Source: JACPNO01 sp963825405 (GTDB taxonomy: Bacteria; Acidobacteriota; Terriglobia; Bryobacterales; Bryobacteraceae). Taken from it: 64,000 nucleotides of DNA. The stretch spans positions 186,001 through 250,000 of the forward strand of contig CAWGTB010000011.1 of NCBI GenBank assembly GCA_963825405.1. Reading direction: 5' to 3'. Below the pieces are notes generated by a model. It was not told the DNA's origin, ran no database searches, and saw nothing but the letters and a program-made list of their open reading frames with translations. This document shows positions 1-10,085 of the stretch, piece after piece; position 1 is the stretch's first letter; each line of letters begins with the position of its first letter. Position numbers and translations under genes: made by a program.

Positions 1-213
1 TTTGCCGAATTTCTTGAACTCCGCCATCTCCAGAATCGTGTCGACGGATTCCTTCTTGGCGGGATCGATAAAGCTGCACGTATTGACGACGATCACCTCG
101 GCATCGTCCGGACGAGAAGTGAGCTCATGCCCGCGCGCAGCGAGCTGACCCATCATGACTTCGCTGTCCACCAGGTTCTTGGGACAGCCCAGACTGACAA
201 AACCGACTTTCAA
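1..213 (-). CDS. rimO: Ribosomal protein S12 methylthiotransferase RimO (N-terminal part)
   Basis: The reverse strand encodes the start of a radical-SAM methylthiotransferase; the rest lies beyond the left edge. The visible 71 residues begin with KVGFVSLGCPKNLVDSEVM, the signature of the RimO N-terminal domain, and continue to VVNTCSFIDPAKKESVD. The two cysteines (SLGCPKN and NTCSF) belong to the set that binds the N-terminal Fe-S cluster. RimO adds a methylthio group to an aspartate of ribosomal protein S12. The start is taken as TTG at 213 because AGGA sits eight bases upstream and an in-frame stop lies further up. Partial because of the window edge, not broken. Confidence 0.9.
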   Translation of the reverse strand, partial: MKVGFVSLGCPKNLVDSEVMMGQLAARGHELTSRPDDAEVIVVNTCSFIDPAKKESVDTILEMAEFKKFGK

Positions 214-267
214 ATTGAGGTTCCTGAGAAAAAAGAGGTGTCGATATCAGGATATCAGGTCGCCGGG

Positions 268-308
268 GAAACCGCTTCCTGCGAGTCGCGACCGAAGGAA
301 GCGGTTTC
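268..308. other. Perfect 13-bp stem-loop between rimO and the YwqK-like gene
   Basis: GAAACCGCTTCCT at 268-280 is exactly complementary to AGGAAGCGGTTTC at 296-308, with a 15-base loop. It lies 28 bases before the start of the rightward gene and 55 bases upstream of rimO. No T-run follows on either strand, so it is not a standard terminator. A short direct repeat, GATATCAG twice, sits just left of it (243-258). It could be a leader hairpin or a small repeat unit. Confidence 0.6.
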
Positions 309-336
309 TTGGACTAGAGTAGAAGTCAGAAACGTC

Positions 337-1206
337 ATGAGAAACACCGTCTTAGCCTGGCTCGCTCTATCGGCGGCGATGGCGCAGAGCGATGACGTGC
401 CCGCCCTCATCGCCGCGCTCTCCGATGCGAATAACGCAACCCGCGTCGAGGCCGCCGCGCTTCTGCGGGAGACATTGGCCGCCAATCCGTCTTTGCGACT
501 TGATGATCATGGCGAGGAATTCTGGACAAAGCGGTTCGCCACAGTACTGCCAGGCATCAAGGAAGCGCTGGTCCTGAAGCTGCTTCCCGTCAATGCCCAG
601 GAAGAACTCATTTCCAGCACCGGCGGCGGCCACGTGGAAGTCTGGCGGTTGGATTCCTATTGGAAGGTAGACCTGCAGTATTTCAATCCCGACACGGTGG
701 CCGCAAAACCCAGGTTGAGTCATGAAGCTATTCCCGTGCGGCTGGAGCCGCCAACAAACTATACCGGTTCCTGGATCACCTACTATGTCAACGGCCAGAA
801 ACATCAGGAGAGCCAGTACCGCCTCGGCAGGTACGAAGGCTCACAGAGCGCCTATCACGACAACGGCCAGAAATCGTACGAACAACACTACGTCGAAGGC
901 GTGTGCCTTGGATCTGATTCCGGCTGGTATCGGGATGGGCGCAAAATGTACGAAGGGCAGTACGCCAGCGACAAGCAAAATGGCACATGGACCCACTGGT
1001 ACCCGGATGGGACGATGCAGACGCGAGCGCAATACAAAAGCGGGCTATTCGATGGCGTCAGCACTTCCTGGCATGCCAATGGGCAAATGCAGTATGAAGC
1101 CCACTACGAAAACGGGCAGCAAAACGGCCTCGACCAAGCATGGGATACCGCCGGGAAGCTTCTCTGGTCGCGCGAATACGTGCACGGCGAGCTAGTCGCC
1201 AAGTAG
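337..1206 (+). CDS. Exported MORN-like (YwqK-type) repeat protein
   Basis: A 289-residue protein starting MRNTVLAWLALSAAMAQS, a signal peptide with a likely cleavage after AMA. After an alpha-helical segment (about residues 20-65) and a charged middle, residues from about 150 contain six copies of the MORN_2/YwqK motif, for example YYVNGQKHQES, YHDNGQKSYEQHY, WYRDGRKMYEGQY and WHANGQMQYEAHY. Such repeats form beta-hairpin stacks and occur in secreted or toxin-immunity proteins; the ligand is not known. The ATG at 337 is preferred to the longer reading frame because it gives a clean signal peptide. The stop codon is TAG. It is divergent from rimO. Confidence 0.75.
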   Translation: MRNTVLAWLALSAAMAQSDDVPALIAALSDANNATRVEAAALLRETLAANPSLRLDDHGEEFWTKRFATVLPGIKEALVLKLLPVNAQEELISSTGGGHVEVWRLDSYWKVDLQYFNPDTVAAKPRLSHEAIPVRLEPPTNYTGSWITYYVNGQKHQESQYRLGRYEGSQSAYHDNGQKSYEQHYVEGVCLGSDSGWYRDGRKMYEGQYASDKQNGTWTHWYPDGTMQTRAQYKSGLFDGVSTSWHANGQMQYEAHYENGQQNGLDQAWDTAGKLLWSREYVHGELVAK

Positions 1207-1213
1207 GTCCGCC

Positions 1214-2527
<1,314 letters not shown>

Positions 2528-2681
2528 GGCGTTCTTCCGCAAGACTATCACAATTACCCATTAAATGTTTCTATTTAAGTGGGAATGCTAACTAATTACA
2601 ACTATATTGCTCGTGTATTTCCCAGCGAAAGAGCGACGGGAAAGCGGCGGACGCGGGCGGAGCGCTGTAAGCTACCATGGC

Positions 2682-3510
2682 ATGATGAGTCCAGCCCAAC
2701 CGCCTAAGCTTCCTATTCCCGGTGTCCGCAACCTGATTGCGGTTGGTTCCGGCAAGGGAGGCGTCGGCAAAACTACCGTTGCCGTGAACCTGGCGGTAGC
2801 GCTCGCCGGAATGGGGCACAAGACCGGCCTGATGGACGCCGACGTCTACGGCCCTAACGTGCCGCTTATGATGGGCATCAACAAAACACCCATGGCCTAT
2901 GGCGAGCGCATTCAGCCGCTCGAAAGCTTCGGCGTCAAGCTCATGTCCATGGGATTTCTAAATCCCGGCGACAAGCCGCTGGTCTGGCGCGGGCCCATGC
3001 TGCATAGCGTCATCCAACAATTTCTGCGCGGCGTGGATTGGGGCGAACTGGACTACCTGCTCATCGATCTGCCGCCGGGCACCGGCGATGTGCAGCTTAC
3101 GCTAATCCAAACCGCGCCCGTCACCGGAGCGGTGGTGGTGACCACGCCTTCCGACGTTTCACTCGAGGACGCGCGCAAAGCCGTTCACATGTTCAGCCAG
3201 GTGAAAGTGCCGATCCTGGGCATTGTCGAGAACATGAGCTATTTGATTTGCCCGCATTGCAACGAGCGTATCGACGTATTCAGCACCGGCGGCGGCAAGC
3301 GCACCGCCGACGAGATGAAGGTGCATTTCCTGGGCGCGCTGCCGCTCGATCCAGCCGTGCGCGCAAGGCGGCGATACCGGCAAACCCGCCGCCACGCGCG
3401 CTGCCGGCGACCCCGGCGGCGACAGCTTTCGCGCCCTGGCACAGCGTCTGGAAGAGCGCATTCGCGAGACCGGCCCGCCCACCGGGCCCAGCATCGAAAT
3501 TTCGGAGTGA
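2682..3510 (+). CDS. mrp: Mrp/NBP35-family Fe-S cluster carrier ATPase, one frameshift near the C-terminus
   Basis: A P-loop ATPase of the Mrp/ApbC/NBP35 family, which loads and delivers Fe-S clusters in the cytoplasm. The deviant Walker A GSGKGGVGKTTVAVNLA is at about residue 23, switch I is LMDADVYGPN, and DYLLIDLPPGTGDVQ follows. The CxxC pair is in MSYLICPHCNERIDVF. The N-terminal DUF59 domain found in some Mrp proteins is absent. The frame breaks near 3358, right after LPLDPAVR. Shifting one frame restores GGDTGKPAATRAAGDPGGDSF and a stop at 3510. The start at 2682 (MMSPAQPPK) has only a distant GGAG, so it is the least certain point. Confidence 0.85.
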
Positions 3511-3511
3511 G

Positions 3512-3739
3512 TTAGACTTTTGGCTTCGGCGGAGGCAGTTCACGCGCTTCCACTGCGTGCTGAAAACCAGTACGCGCGTGAGCGCCGTCGCAGAAGGGTT
3601 TATTCTCCGATGCGCCGCAGCGGCACAACGAAATTACCGTGCGGCCCGCCAACCCGAACTCTTTGCCTAGAGGGTCGCACACCGAAAAATCTCCTTCGAT
3701 GCGAATCGGACCGTTATTATTTACCGTGATTTTAGCCAT
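3512..3739 (-). CDS. CDGSH-type iron-sulfur protein
   Basis: A 75-residue protein with one CDGSH domain: LCRCGASENKPFCDGAHARTGF. The three cysteines and the histidine that bind a 2Fe-2S cluster are all in place (CRC, FCDGAH), although the usual Ser of CDGSH is Ala. It begins MAKITVNNNGPIRIEGDF, as in the bacterial stand-alone CDGSH family, which is thought to serve in electron transfer or cluster handling. It converges on mrp with almost no gap, which fits a shared Fe-S theme but does not prove one. An upstream GTG at 3763 is possible but less like the family. Confidence 0.85.
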   Translation of the reverse strand: MAKITVNNNGPIRIEGDFSVCDPLGKEFGLAGRTVISLCRCGASENKPFCDGAHARTGFQHAVEARELPPPKPKV

Positions 3740-3759
3740 CTTTAGCGATGGTAGCAGAG

Positions 3760-4557
3760 TCACGGTTTCTTAGGCGGATCCGGTTTCTTGTCTTCCTTTT
3801 TGTCCTCCACCGTTTCGCCGAACTTGATGGTGGCTTCGCCCTTGAACTGCTTATAGTCCTCGTACTTCACGGTCATGCGGATCTTCTGCGGTCCGGTCTT
3901 GGAAGTGCAGATGTGTCGTCGGCGCGGGTGTATATGGGGAACCAGTACTTGTTGTCGATCTGCTCGCGATAGGTTTCGAACTTCGGATACTGATTGTCCG
4001 AGCCTCTCTTGCGCACGCCCACGCCTTTGCCGAAGGTCTTGACGATTTGGAAGTCGCGATCGTCCACCCAAATCTGGCCTTCAAAATACCGCTGGCCATT
4101 TTCCATTTTCTTGGGCTTCACGGCAAAAACGTAGCATGGAATCTCGTCGGCATTCTGCTTGCCCAGGAAGCGGATCTCGTACTTGCCGAGCTCGTTGGTG
4201 GTCAGAACAAAGGGCTGCACGTTGCGCAGATCCTGTTCGTCGCCGGGATCGAGTAGCAGGTTTTGCAACGTCGAGACCGGAGCGCGCACCACTTTTTCAG
4301 TACGCTTGCCGTCCGAGCGAAAAAATGATATCGGAGACGATTTCATAGCGCCCGCGCACACCGCCGGCTTCGTCCAGTTCCTGGATGCGAACCGTCTGGC
4401 GGTAGGTGTAGTTGTTGCGGGCCTGGGAAAACTCGGCTTCCTTGGCGGCGAATTTTTGAATGATCGCTTCCGGGTCCGCATCCTTGCTTTCCTTGATGTC
4501 GTCAGCCGCCAGCAGGGCGCTCATCGAAAGGACACCGCAAATCAAAAACTTAAGCAT
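3760..4557 (-). CDS. Exported protein resembling outer-membrane lipoprotein-sorting family, two frameshifts
   Basis: Begins MLKFLICGVLSMSALLAADD, a signal peptide with GGAG seven bases upstream of the ATG. The mature part starts with a helical segment ending RNNYTYRQTVRIQELDEAGGVRG. After a frame change near 4320 it continues with YEIRFLGKQNADEIPCYVFAVKPKK and GQIWVDDRDFQIVKTFGKGVG. A second change near 3910 leads to TVKYEDYKQFKGEATIKFGE and a lysine-rich end DKKEDKKPDPPKKP. The beta-rich pattern with a VDDRDFQIVK motif resembles LolA/LolB-like sorting proteins common in Acidobacteria. Function is inferred only from this resemblance. Confidence 0.6.
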
Positions 4558-4591
4558 GGCTTTCTCCACTACCCATCTGTGTGAGACGTAT

Positions 4592-5770
4592 CTATTTCTC
4601 CAACAGTTTCTTGGCGATCGTCATCAACTGAATATTGCTCGTTCCCTCGTAAATGCGCCCGATTTTGGCATCCCGATAAAGCTTTTCCAGCGGATAATCC
4701 TTGGTGATTCCCACGCCACCCAGAATTTCAATCGCTTGGGACGCCGATTGCTCGGCGATTTCGGACGAATAATATTTCGCCATGGCGGCTTCGGTGACGA
4801 AGTTCTGCCCGGCGTCCCGCAGGCGTGCGGCGTTATACACCAGCAGGCGCGCCGCTTCGAGCGCCGTCGCCATTTTCGCCAACTGGAATTGCACGCCCTG
4901 GAATTCGCTGATCGCTTTGCCGAATTGCTTGCGCTGCTTGGCATAAGCAGTGGCGTGCTCGAGCGCCGCGCGCGCCAGGCCAATCATCTGCGCGCCGATC
5001 GCGATGCGCCCTTCGTTCAGCGTTTCGATCGCAACTTTGTAGCCCTTGCCCACTTCGCCCAAGACGTTTTCGCGCGGGACCCGGCAATTGTCCAGAATCA
5101 ATTCGCAGGTGGACGAGGCGCGCAACCCCAGCTTGTCTTCTTTCTTGCCCACCTGGAACCCGGGAAATTCGCGCTCGACAAGAAACGCCGTGATGCCGCG
5201 ATATCCCGCCGCCGGGTTGGCATTGGCAAACAGCACGAACAGCCCGGATTCCGCGGCATTGGTGATCCACAGCTTGCGCCCGGTGAGCAGAAAATGGCCG
5301 CCGGCGTCGGTGGCCGTAGTGGCCATGGCGAAAGCATCGGAACCCGATCCGGCTTCCGAAAGCGCGTAGGAGCCCACAGTATCCTGAGCCAGACGCGGCA
5401 GGTAGCGCTGCTTCTGATCGGCGCTGCCCCACTTCATGATGGCGTTGTTAACGATGGTGTTCTGCACGTCGGCGATCACGCCGGCTGATGGATCGACTGC
5501 CGATAGCTCTTCCACCGCCATCACGCATTGGAAAAAGCTGCCGCCTTGCCCTCCGTACTCTTCCGGAATTTCGATGCCCATCAGCCCCAGTTCGAACAAC
5601 TGGCGGATCAGGTCTTTGCGAAACACGCCGGCGTCATCCATTTCACGGACATGCGGGCCAATCTGTTCCCGCGCAAAGCGGCGCACGCTCGCCTGAAACA
5701 TCTTCTCTTCGTCGCTCAGTTGGGTGAGCGCCTGCGTCGGCGCTTCGATGGAATGTGTAGTGGCCGGCAT
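4592..5770 (-). CDS. Acyl-CoA dehydrogenase
   Basis: An intact 392-residue FAD enzyme of the acyl-CoA dehydrogenase family, which introduces the alpha-beta double bond in fatty acyl-CoA or branched-chain acyl-CoA. The N-terminal helical domain contains GLMGIEIPEEYGGQGG. The middle beta domain has YALSEAGSGSDAFAMATTA and KLWITNAAESGLFVLFA. The C-terminal domain ends GGVGITKDYPLEKLYRDAK and RIYEGTSNIQL. The Glu in YEGTS is the catalytic base position of short- and medium-chain members. Length and motifs fit a short-chain or butyryl-CoA type; the exact substrate cannot be read from sequence. Confidence 0.9.
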   Translation of the reverse strand: MPATTHSIEAPTQALTQLSDEEKMFQASVRRFAREQIGPHVREMDDAGVFRKDLIRQLFELGLMGIEIPEEYGGQGGSFFQCVMAVEELSAVDPSAGVIADVQNTIVNNAIMKWGSADQKQRYLPRLAQDTVGSYALSEAGSGSDAFAMATTATDAGGHFLLTGRKLWITNAAESGLFVLFANANPAAGYRGITAFLVEREFPGFQVGKKEDKLGLRASSTCELILDNCRVPRENVLGEVGKGYKVAIETLNEGRIAIGAQMIGLARAALEHATAYAKQRKQFGKAISEFQGVQFQLAKMATALEAARLLVYNAARLRDAGQNFVTEAAMAKYYSSEIAEQSASQAIEILGGVGITKDYPLEKLYRDAKIGRIYEGTSNIQLMTIAKKLLEK

Positions 5771-5795
5771 AATTTCTACGTTACACCTTTCTTAC

Positions 5796-6908
5796 TTACA
5801 CCACCGCCCTCAAATCCCTCCAAACCCGGCTCTGCGATGCCGCCACGCCCGGATGCGTAACCTCCCCGCGATACGTATTGACTCCAGCCCGCAGCGCGGC
5901 ATGGCCCTGGCACGCGCCTTCCAGGCCCTTGTTGGCGATCTCCAGCAGATAAGGGAACGTGGCATTGGTCAGCGCATACGTGGACGTGTGCGGCACCGCC
6001 GCCGGCATGTTGGACACGCAATAATGCACCACGCCATCGACCAAATAAACCGGCTCGGTGTGCGTAGTGGCGTGCGAAGTCTCGAAGCAGCCGCCCTGAT
6101 CGATGGCAACGTCCACCATCACCGCGCCGCGCCGCATCCCGGCGACCGTCTTGCGCCGGACCAGCTTAGGCGCCGAAGCGCCGGGAATCAGCACCGCGCC
6201 AATCACCAGATCCGCACGCTTCAAAGTTTCGTCGATGGTGAATGGGTTCGAAGCCAGCGTCAGCGCGCGGCCGTTGAAAATGTCGTCCAGCTCGCGCAAG
6301 CGGTGCAGGCTGCGGTCGATGATCGTGACATGCGCGCTCATGCCGATGGCGATTTTCGCTGCATTGGTGCCCACCACGCCGCCTCCCAGAATCACGACAT
6401 GCGCCGGCGGCACGCCCGGCACCCCAGCCAGCAGCACGCCACGCCCGCCGTGCGGGGCCTCCAGATAAGCCGCGCCCACATGGACGGCCATGCGCCCGGC
6501 CACTTCGCTCATGGGCGTCAGCAGCGGCAGCGATCCGTCCGGCTCGGCAATGGTCTCGTAAGCCACGCCGGTGACGCCCGCTTTTAACATGCGCTCGGTC
6601 AACTCCGGCAGCGGCGCCAGGTGCAGGTAGGTGAACAGAATCAGGCCATCGCGCAAGTAGCCGTATTCGGAAGGCTGCGGCTCTTTGACCTTGATCACCA
6701 GGTCGGCGCGGCGCCAGACTTCCGCGGCCGACTCCACCAGCGTAGCCCCGGCGTCCTGATATTCGTGATCGAGGATGGAGCTTCCCTCGCCCGCCCCAAC
6801 CTGCACCAGCGCCTCGTGGCCGGCTTCGCGCAGCATCCCGACACCGCTCGGAACCAGGCCCACGCGGGTTTCGTGGTCCTTCACTTCCTTCGGGACGCCG
6901 ATGATCAT
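5796..6908 (-). CDS. ald: Alanine dehydrogenase
   Basis: An intact 370-residue enzyme beginning MIIGVPKEVKDHETRVGLVPSGV, the typical Ald N-terminus. It catalyses reversible NAD-dependent oxidative deamination of L-alanine to pyruvate and ammonia. The Rossmann motif VILGGGVVGTNAAKIAIGM is near residue 170. Family motifs FTYLHLAPLPELT and GAVLIPGASAPKLVRR (lid and nucleotide-binding loop) are clear. The segment MVDVAIDQGGCFETS, with the catalytic Asp region, and HYCVSNMPAAVPHTST near the C-terminus complete the match. It follows the same direction as the acyl-CoA dehydrogenase, with 25 bases between them. Confidence 0.95.
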   Translation of the reverse strand: MIIGVPKEVKDHETRVGLVPSGVGMLREAGHEALVQVGAGEGSSILDHEYQDAGATLVESAAEVWRRADLVIKVKEPQPSEYGYLRDGLILFTYLHLAPLPELTERMLKAGVTGVAYETIAEPDGSLPLLTPMSEVAGRMAVHVGAAYLEAPHGGRGVLLAGVPGVPPAHVVILGGGVVGTNAAKIAIGMSAHVTIIDRSLHRLRELDDIFNGRALTLASNPFTIDETLKRADLVIGAVLIPGASAPKLVRRKTVAGMRRGAVMVDVAIDQGGCFETSHATTHTEPVYLVDGVVHYCVSNMPAAVPHTSTYALTNATFPYLLEIANKGLEGACQGHAALRAGVNTYRGEVTHPGVAASQSRVWRDLRAVV

Positions 6909-6917
6909 GCGCCTATC

Positions 6918-7487
6918 TTAACGTGACTCTGGAGGGGGAACAGTCCCGGTATCGCGACGCGGGCCGAGTCCCAGCGCGATCAGGGATAGCGAGTTCAGCT
7001 TGCCGGAGGGTTCCAATTTTTGATCTGCCTGGAAGCGCCGCAGCGCGTCCGTGGATTCGCCATTCCAGACACCGGAAGGCTCGCCCTTCAGGTATCCCTT
7101 GGCCGCCAGGGCCTCCTGGATTTGCCGGTAGCGATCCGGCGTTGGCACCTGCTGCCGCGCGCGCCAACTCTGCACCGGAGCCTTCTTGCCGCCTTTCTTG
7201 GATGCCGTCTTAGTGGACACGGTCTTAGTCCCGGCCTTGGTGGTGGTCTTATGAACAGTGGCAACGGTGGCGGGTTTCTTGCCGGCGGATTTTGCGTTGG
7301 ATTTTGGTGCGCTCTTGGCGCTGGATTTCGGTGCGGTCTTGGAAGCCGCCTTACTCGCAACGCTCTTGGCGCTTTTCTTAGCGGTGCTCTGAGTCTTCGC
7401 CGGAGCCGTCGTCTTCTTGTCGACGGTAACCGACAGAGCGCCCGCTACAAACAGGCAACCGAGAGCTATGAGGGCGAGGCTTTGCAA
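6918..7487 (-). CDS. Exported Lys/Ala-rich protein with a C-terminal peptidoglycan-binding domain
   Basis: A 189-residue protein with a hydrophobic start (SLALIALGCLFVAGALSV) that could be a signal peptide or anchor. A low-complexity stretch rich in Lys, Ala, Ser and Thr follows (about residues 25-110) and should be extended and strongly basic. The C-terminal 70 residues carry a peptidoglycan-binding type 1 fold: YRQIQEALAAKGYLKGEPSG and STDALRRFQADQKLEPSGKL. Likely role: attachment to the cell wall. The start codon appears to be TTG at 7487 with GGA very close, so the N-terminus is uncertain. Confidence 0.75.
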   Translation of the reverse strand: MQSLALIALGCLFVAGALSVTVDKKTTAPAKTQSTAKKSAKSVASKAASKTAPKSSAKSAPKSNAKSAGKKPATVATVHKTTTKAGTKTVSTKTASKKGGKKAPVQSWRARQQVPTPDRYRQIQEALAAKGYLKGEPSGVWNGESTDALRRFQADQKLEPSGKLNSLSLIALGLGPRRDTGTVPPPESR

Positions 7488-7530
7488 ATCCTTTGACTCC
7501 CGTAGGGGCGAGGCTGTTCCCCGCCCTGCG

Positions 7531-9142
7531 TTAGTTGGCCGGTAAGGTCCCGGCGAGGAAGATCGGACTCCAGTCCTGTCCCTTGGCGCCGGCGCGCACG
7601 ATGCGGAATGCTACTGCTTCCCCAGGCTTCAGTGCGTTTTGGATGCGCTTCAAATCGTCAGCGGTATTGGTTGGCTGGCGATTGATGGCGGTGATGATGT
7701 CGTTGGGAACCATACCGATTTCCTCGGCGAACGAACCCGGCTCCACCTGCGTCACCAGCACGCCACCCGCGCCCTTATAGCCCATGTTTTGGCGGGCTGC
7801 ATCGCTAAGGTTCTGGATATAGATGCCAAACTTGGCGGGTGTGCCTTCCACCGGGCCCGCGTCGTCGGCTGGCTCGCCAGCCAGACGGCCTGCGAAGACC
7901 TTGGCGCGGTCTCCGATCACCGCTTTGAATTCTTCTTTCTTGCCGTTGCGGATCACGGTGACGGCCATGGTGTCGCCCACCGGCGTGTCGGCTACCGTGT
8001 CCATCAAATCCTGTCCGCGGTTCACCGGTTTTCCGTTCAAGTGGGTGATGATGTCCGCCTCTTTAAGGCCCGCTTTATCGGCCGGACCGCCGGGCGTGAC
8101 TTGCTGGACGAAAATGCCGTTCGAAGCGCCATAACCCTGCACCAGCTTGCGGTTGCGCTCTTCGTCGTTGGAGAACTGGATGCCGATCGATCCGCGCGTC
8201 ACTTTACCGGTCTTGATGATCTGGTTGTAAACCTTGACGGCGGTGTTGATGGGCAGCGCGAAACCGATGCCCTGATAGCCGCCGCTCCGGCTGGCGATCA
8301 TGGTGTTGATGCCGATCACTTCGCCGGCGATATTGAGCAGCGGGCCGCCGCTATTGCCTGGGTTGATGGCGGCATCGGTCTGCAGGAAGTGCTGGAATCC
8401 CGAATTGTTCTGATCCTGGCTGCCGGGGACGTCGCGCGATTTGGCGCTGATGATTCCGGCGGTCACCGTGGCTTGAAAGCCGAACGGCGAACCGATGGCT
8501 ACTGCCCAATCGCCGACCTGCACAGCATCGGAATTGCCGATCTTGGCTGCGACCAGTTCCTTCTTATCCACCTTCAAAACTGCCACGTCGGTGGCGCTAT
8601 CGACGCCGATCACTTTGGCCTCGTATTCGATGGGATCGTCGTTGAACTTCACGGAAACCTTGCTGGCTTTCTCGACGACGTGATTGTTGGTGAGGATGTA
8701 TCCGTTCTTATCCACGACTACGCCCGAACCCATGCTGTAGCCCTTGCGCGGGCCTTGCGGCTGCGCGCCGCCGCCCCCGCCAAACGGATTACCGAAGAAT
8801 CGCTCGAAGAAATCCTGCATGCCGGGATCGTCTTCTTCGTCGTCCGGCTGCGGCCTTGCGGCGGCTCTTGGCTTGCGGCTGCTGCGCCGAGGCCTTCTGC
8901 ACGTAGGTGCTGGAGATATTGACCACCGAGGGCGAGAGCTGCTTGGCCAGCGTGCTGAAGGCGTTGGAGAGCTGCACCGGACTCGGAATGGTCAACGGCG
9001 TCGCACCCGGCGCCGCCTGATCTTTGGCCGCCTTCACGCCTGTCGAGACCAGCGTGCCGATCAGAACTCCGATCGACAACGTCAGCAGGATCAACGTGAA
9101 AGACAAAAGTTTCTGACTTCGGACTTTTTCGAACAGGCTCAT
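7531..9142 (-). CDS. HtrA/DegP-type periplasmic serine protease, one frameshift
   Basis: A membrane-anchored protease and chaperone for misfolded envelope proteins. The N-terminus (SFTLILLTLSIGVLIGTLV) is one transmembrane or signal segment. After a linker the frame changes near 8870, in a run of R codons; the shifted frame reads PDDEEDDPGMQDFFERFFG. The trypsin-like domain contains the triad His in ILTNNHVVEKA, Asp in DSATDVAVLKV and Ser in INPGNSGGPLLN. Two PDZ domains follow, with GIFVQQVTPGGPADKAGL and GVLVTQVEPGSFAEEIGM. Total length, about 535 residues, suits DegP. The start has AGGAG eleven bases upstream. Confidence 0.9.
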
Positions 9143-9176
9143 GGAATACGGTACTCCTACGCCGCGTTTGCTTTTA

Positions 9177-10085
9177 TTATACCTCGCGCACCGCGACCCT
9201 ATCTTCTAGATGTCCCGCGGAAATGGCGCGTTTCAATTCAACTGCTAAGATGCCGGAAAAGATTAACGCCGCACCCAGCCATGCTCGCGGCGAAAGCCTT
9301 TCTCCCAACAATAGATACGACGCCAGCGCCGCCGCTACCGGCTCGAGCGAATACATCAGCGCCGTGCGGGCGGCGGTGGTATGCCGCTGCGCCCAGACCT
9401 GCACCGTGAAGGTCAACGCCGTCGCTAGCAGGCCGGTAAACAGAACCGCCAACCACAGCGACGCCGTCGGCTGCAGCACCGGCGTTTCCGCCCACCAGAA
9501 AGTCGCCCCGGCCAGAGCCGCCACCACGCCGATCTGGATAAACGAAAGCGATTCGAGATTCATGTGCGTCGAATAATGGCCCACCGCCACGATGTGGGCG
9601 GCGAACGCCACCGCACCCGCCATGGTCAGCAGGTCGCCACGGCTGAAGCGCAGAACCAGGCCCTCGAGCGTCATCAACCCCATGCCGGCCAAGGCCGAAA
9701 GCGCCCCGCCCAACTCCAGCAGGCGCGGTCTTTTTCCATAGACGAGGCAACTGAGCAAAGGTACCAGAGGGACCGAAAGGCCCGTCAGAAAGGCCGATTT
9801 TGAAGCCGAGGTGGACTGCAGGCCGGTGGTCTGCAGAACGTAGCCGGCAAACAGGCAGGCCCCCGCCACCAGGGCGCCGCGGCCCGTGGAAAAGACTCGC
9901 TGGAAATGAATGCGCTTGTGAAACAGCAGACCCAGCACCAGCGCGGCCGCGCTAAAGCGCAGGACCAGAAACAGCAGCGGCGAAGCATGGCCCAGAGCTT
10001 GCTTTACCGCAACGAAGGAGAAAGCCCAGATCAGCGTGTTGGCGGCAAGGGCAAGGTCTGCTTGTTTGGCTCGACCAACGCTCAA
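9177..10085 (-). CDS. EamA/DMT-family transporter
   Basis: A polytopic membrane protein of about 302 residues with two EamA (DUF6) repeats and around ten hydrophobic helices. Recognisable parts are ANTLIWAFSFVAVKQALG at the first helix and SKSAFLTGLSVPLVPLLSCLVYGKRP in the first repeat. In the second repeat are TARTALMYSLEPVAAALAS and LLGERLSPRAWLGAALIFSG. Members export metabolites or drugs; the substrate is unknown. The TTG at 10085 overlaps the TGA of the upstream peptidase (TTGA), which suggests translational coupling; a longer frame exists but would run deep into the peptidase gene. Confidence 0.8.
   Translation of the reverse strand: MSVGRAKQADLALAANTLIWAFSFVAVKQALGHASPLLFLVLRFSAAALVLGLLFHKRIHFQRVFSTGRGALVAGACLFAGYVLQTTGLQSTSASKSAFLTGLSVPLVPLLSCLVYGKRPRLLELGGALSALAGMGLMTLEGLVLRFSRGDLLTMAGAVAFAAHIVAVGHYSTHMNLESLSFIQIGVVAALAGATFWWAETPVLQPTASLWLAVLFTGLLATALTFTVQVWAQRHTTAARTALMYSLEPVAAALASYLLLGERLSPRAWLGAALIFSGILAVELKRAISAGHLEDRVAVREV

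Noticed and set aside
127..336. An N-terminal extension of the YwqK-like protein
   Set aside because: The first 70 codons cover the rimO start and the intergenic hairpin; ATG 337 gives a proper signal peptide.
4460..5488. A 342-codon plus-strand frame
   Set aside because: It is antisense to the acyl-CoA dehydrogenase gene and lacks any recognisable motif or ribosome-binding site.
7639..8922. A 427-codon plus-strand frame
   Set aside because: It is antisense to the HtrA protease and has the composition of a shadow frame; no family motif is seen.
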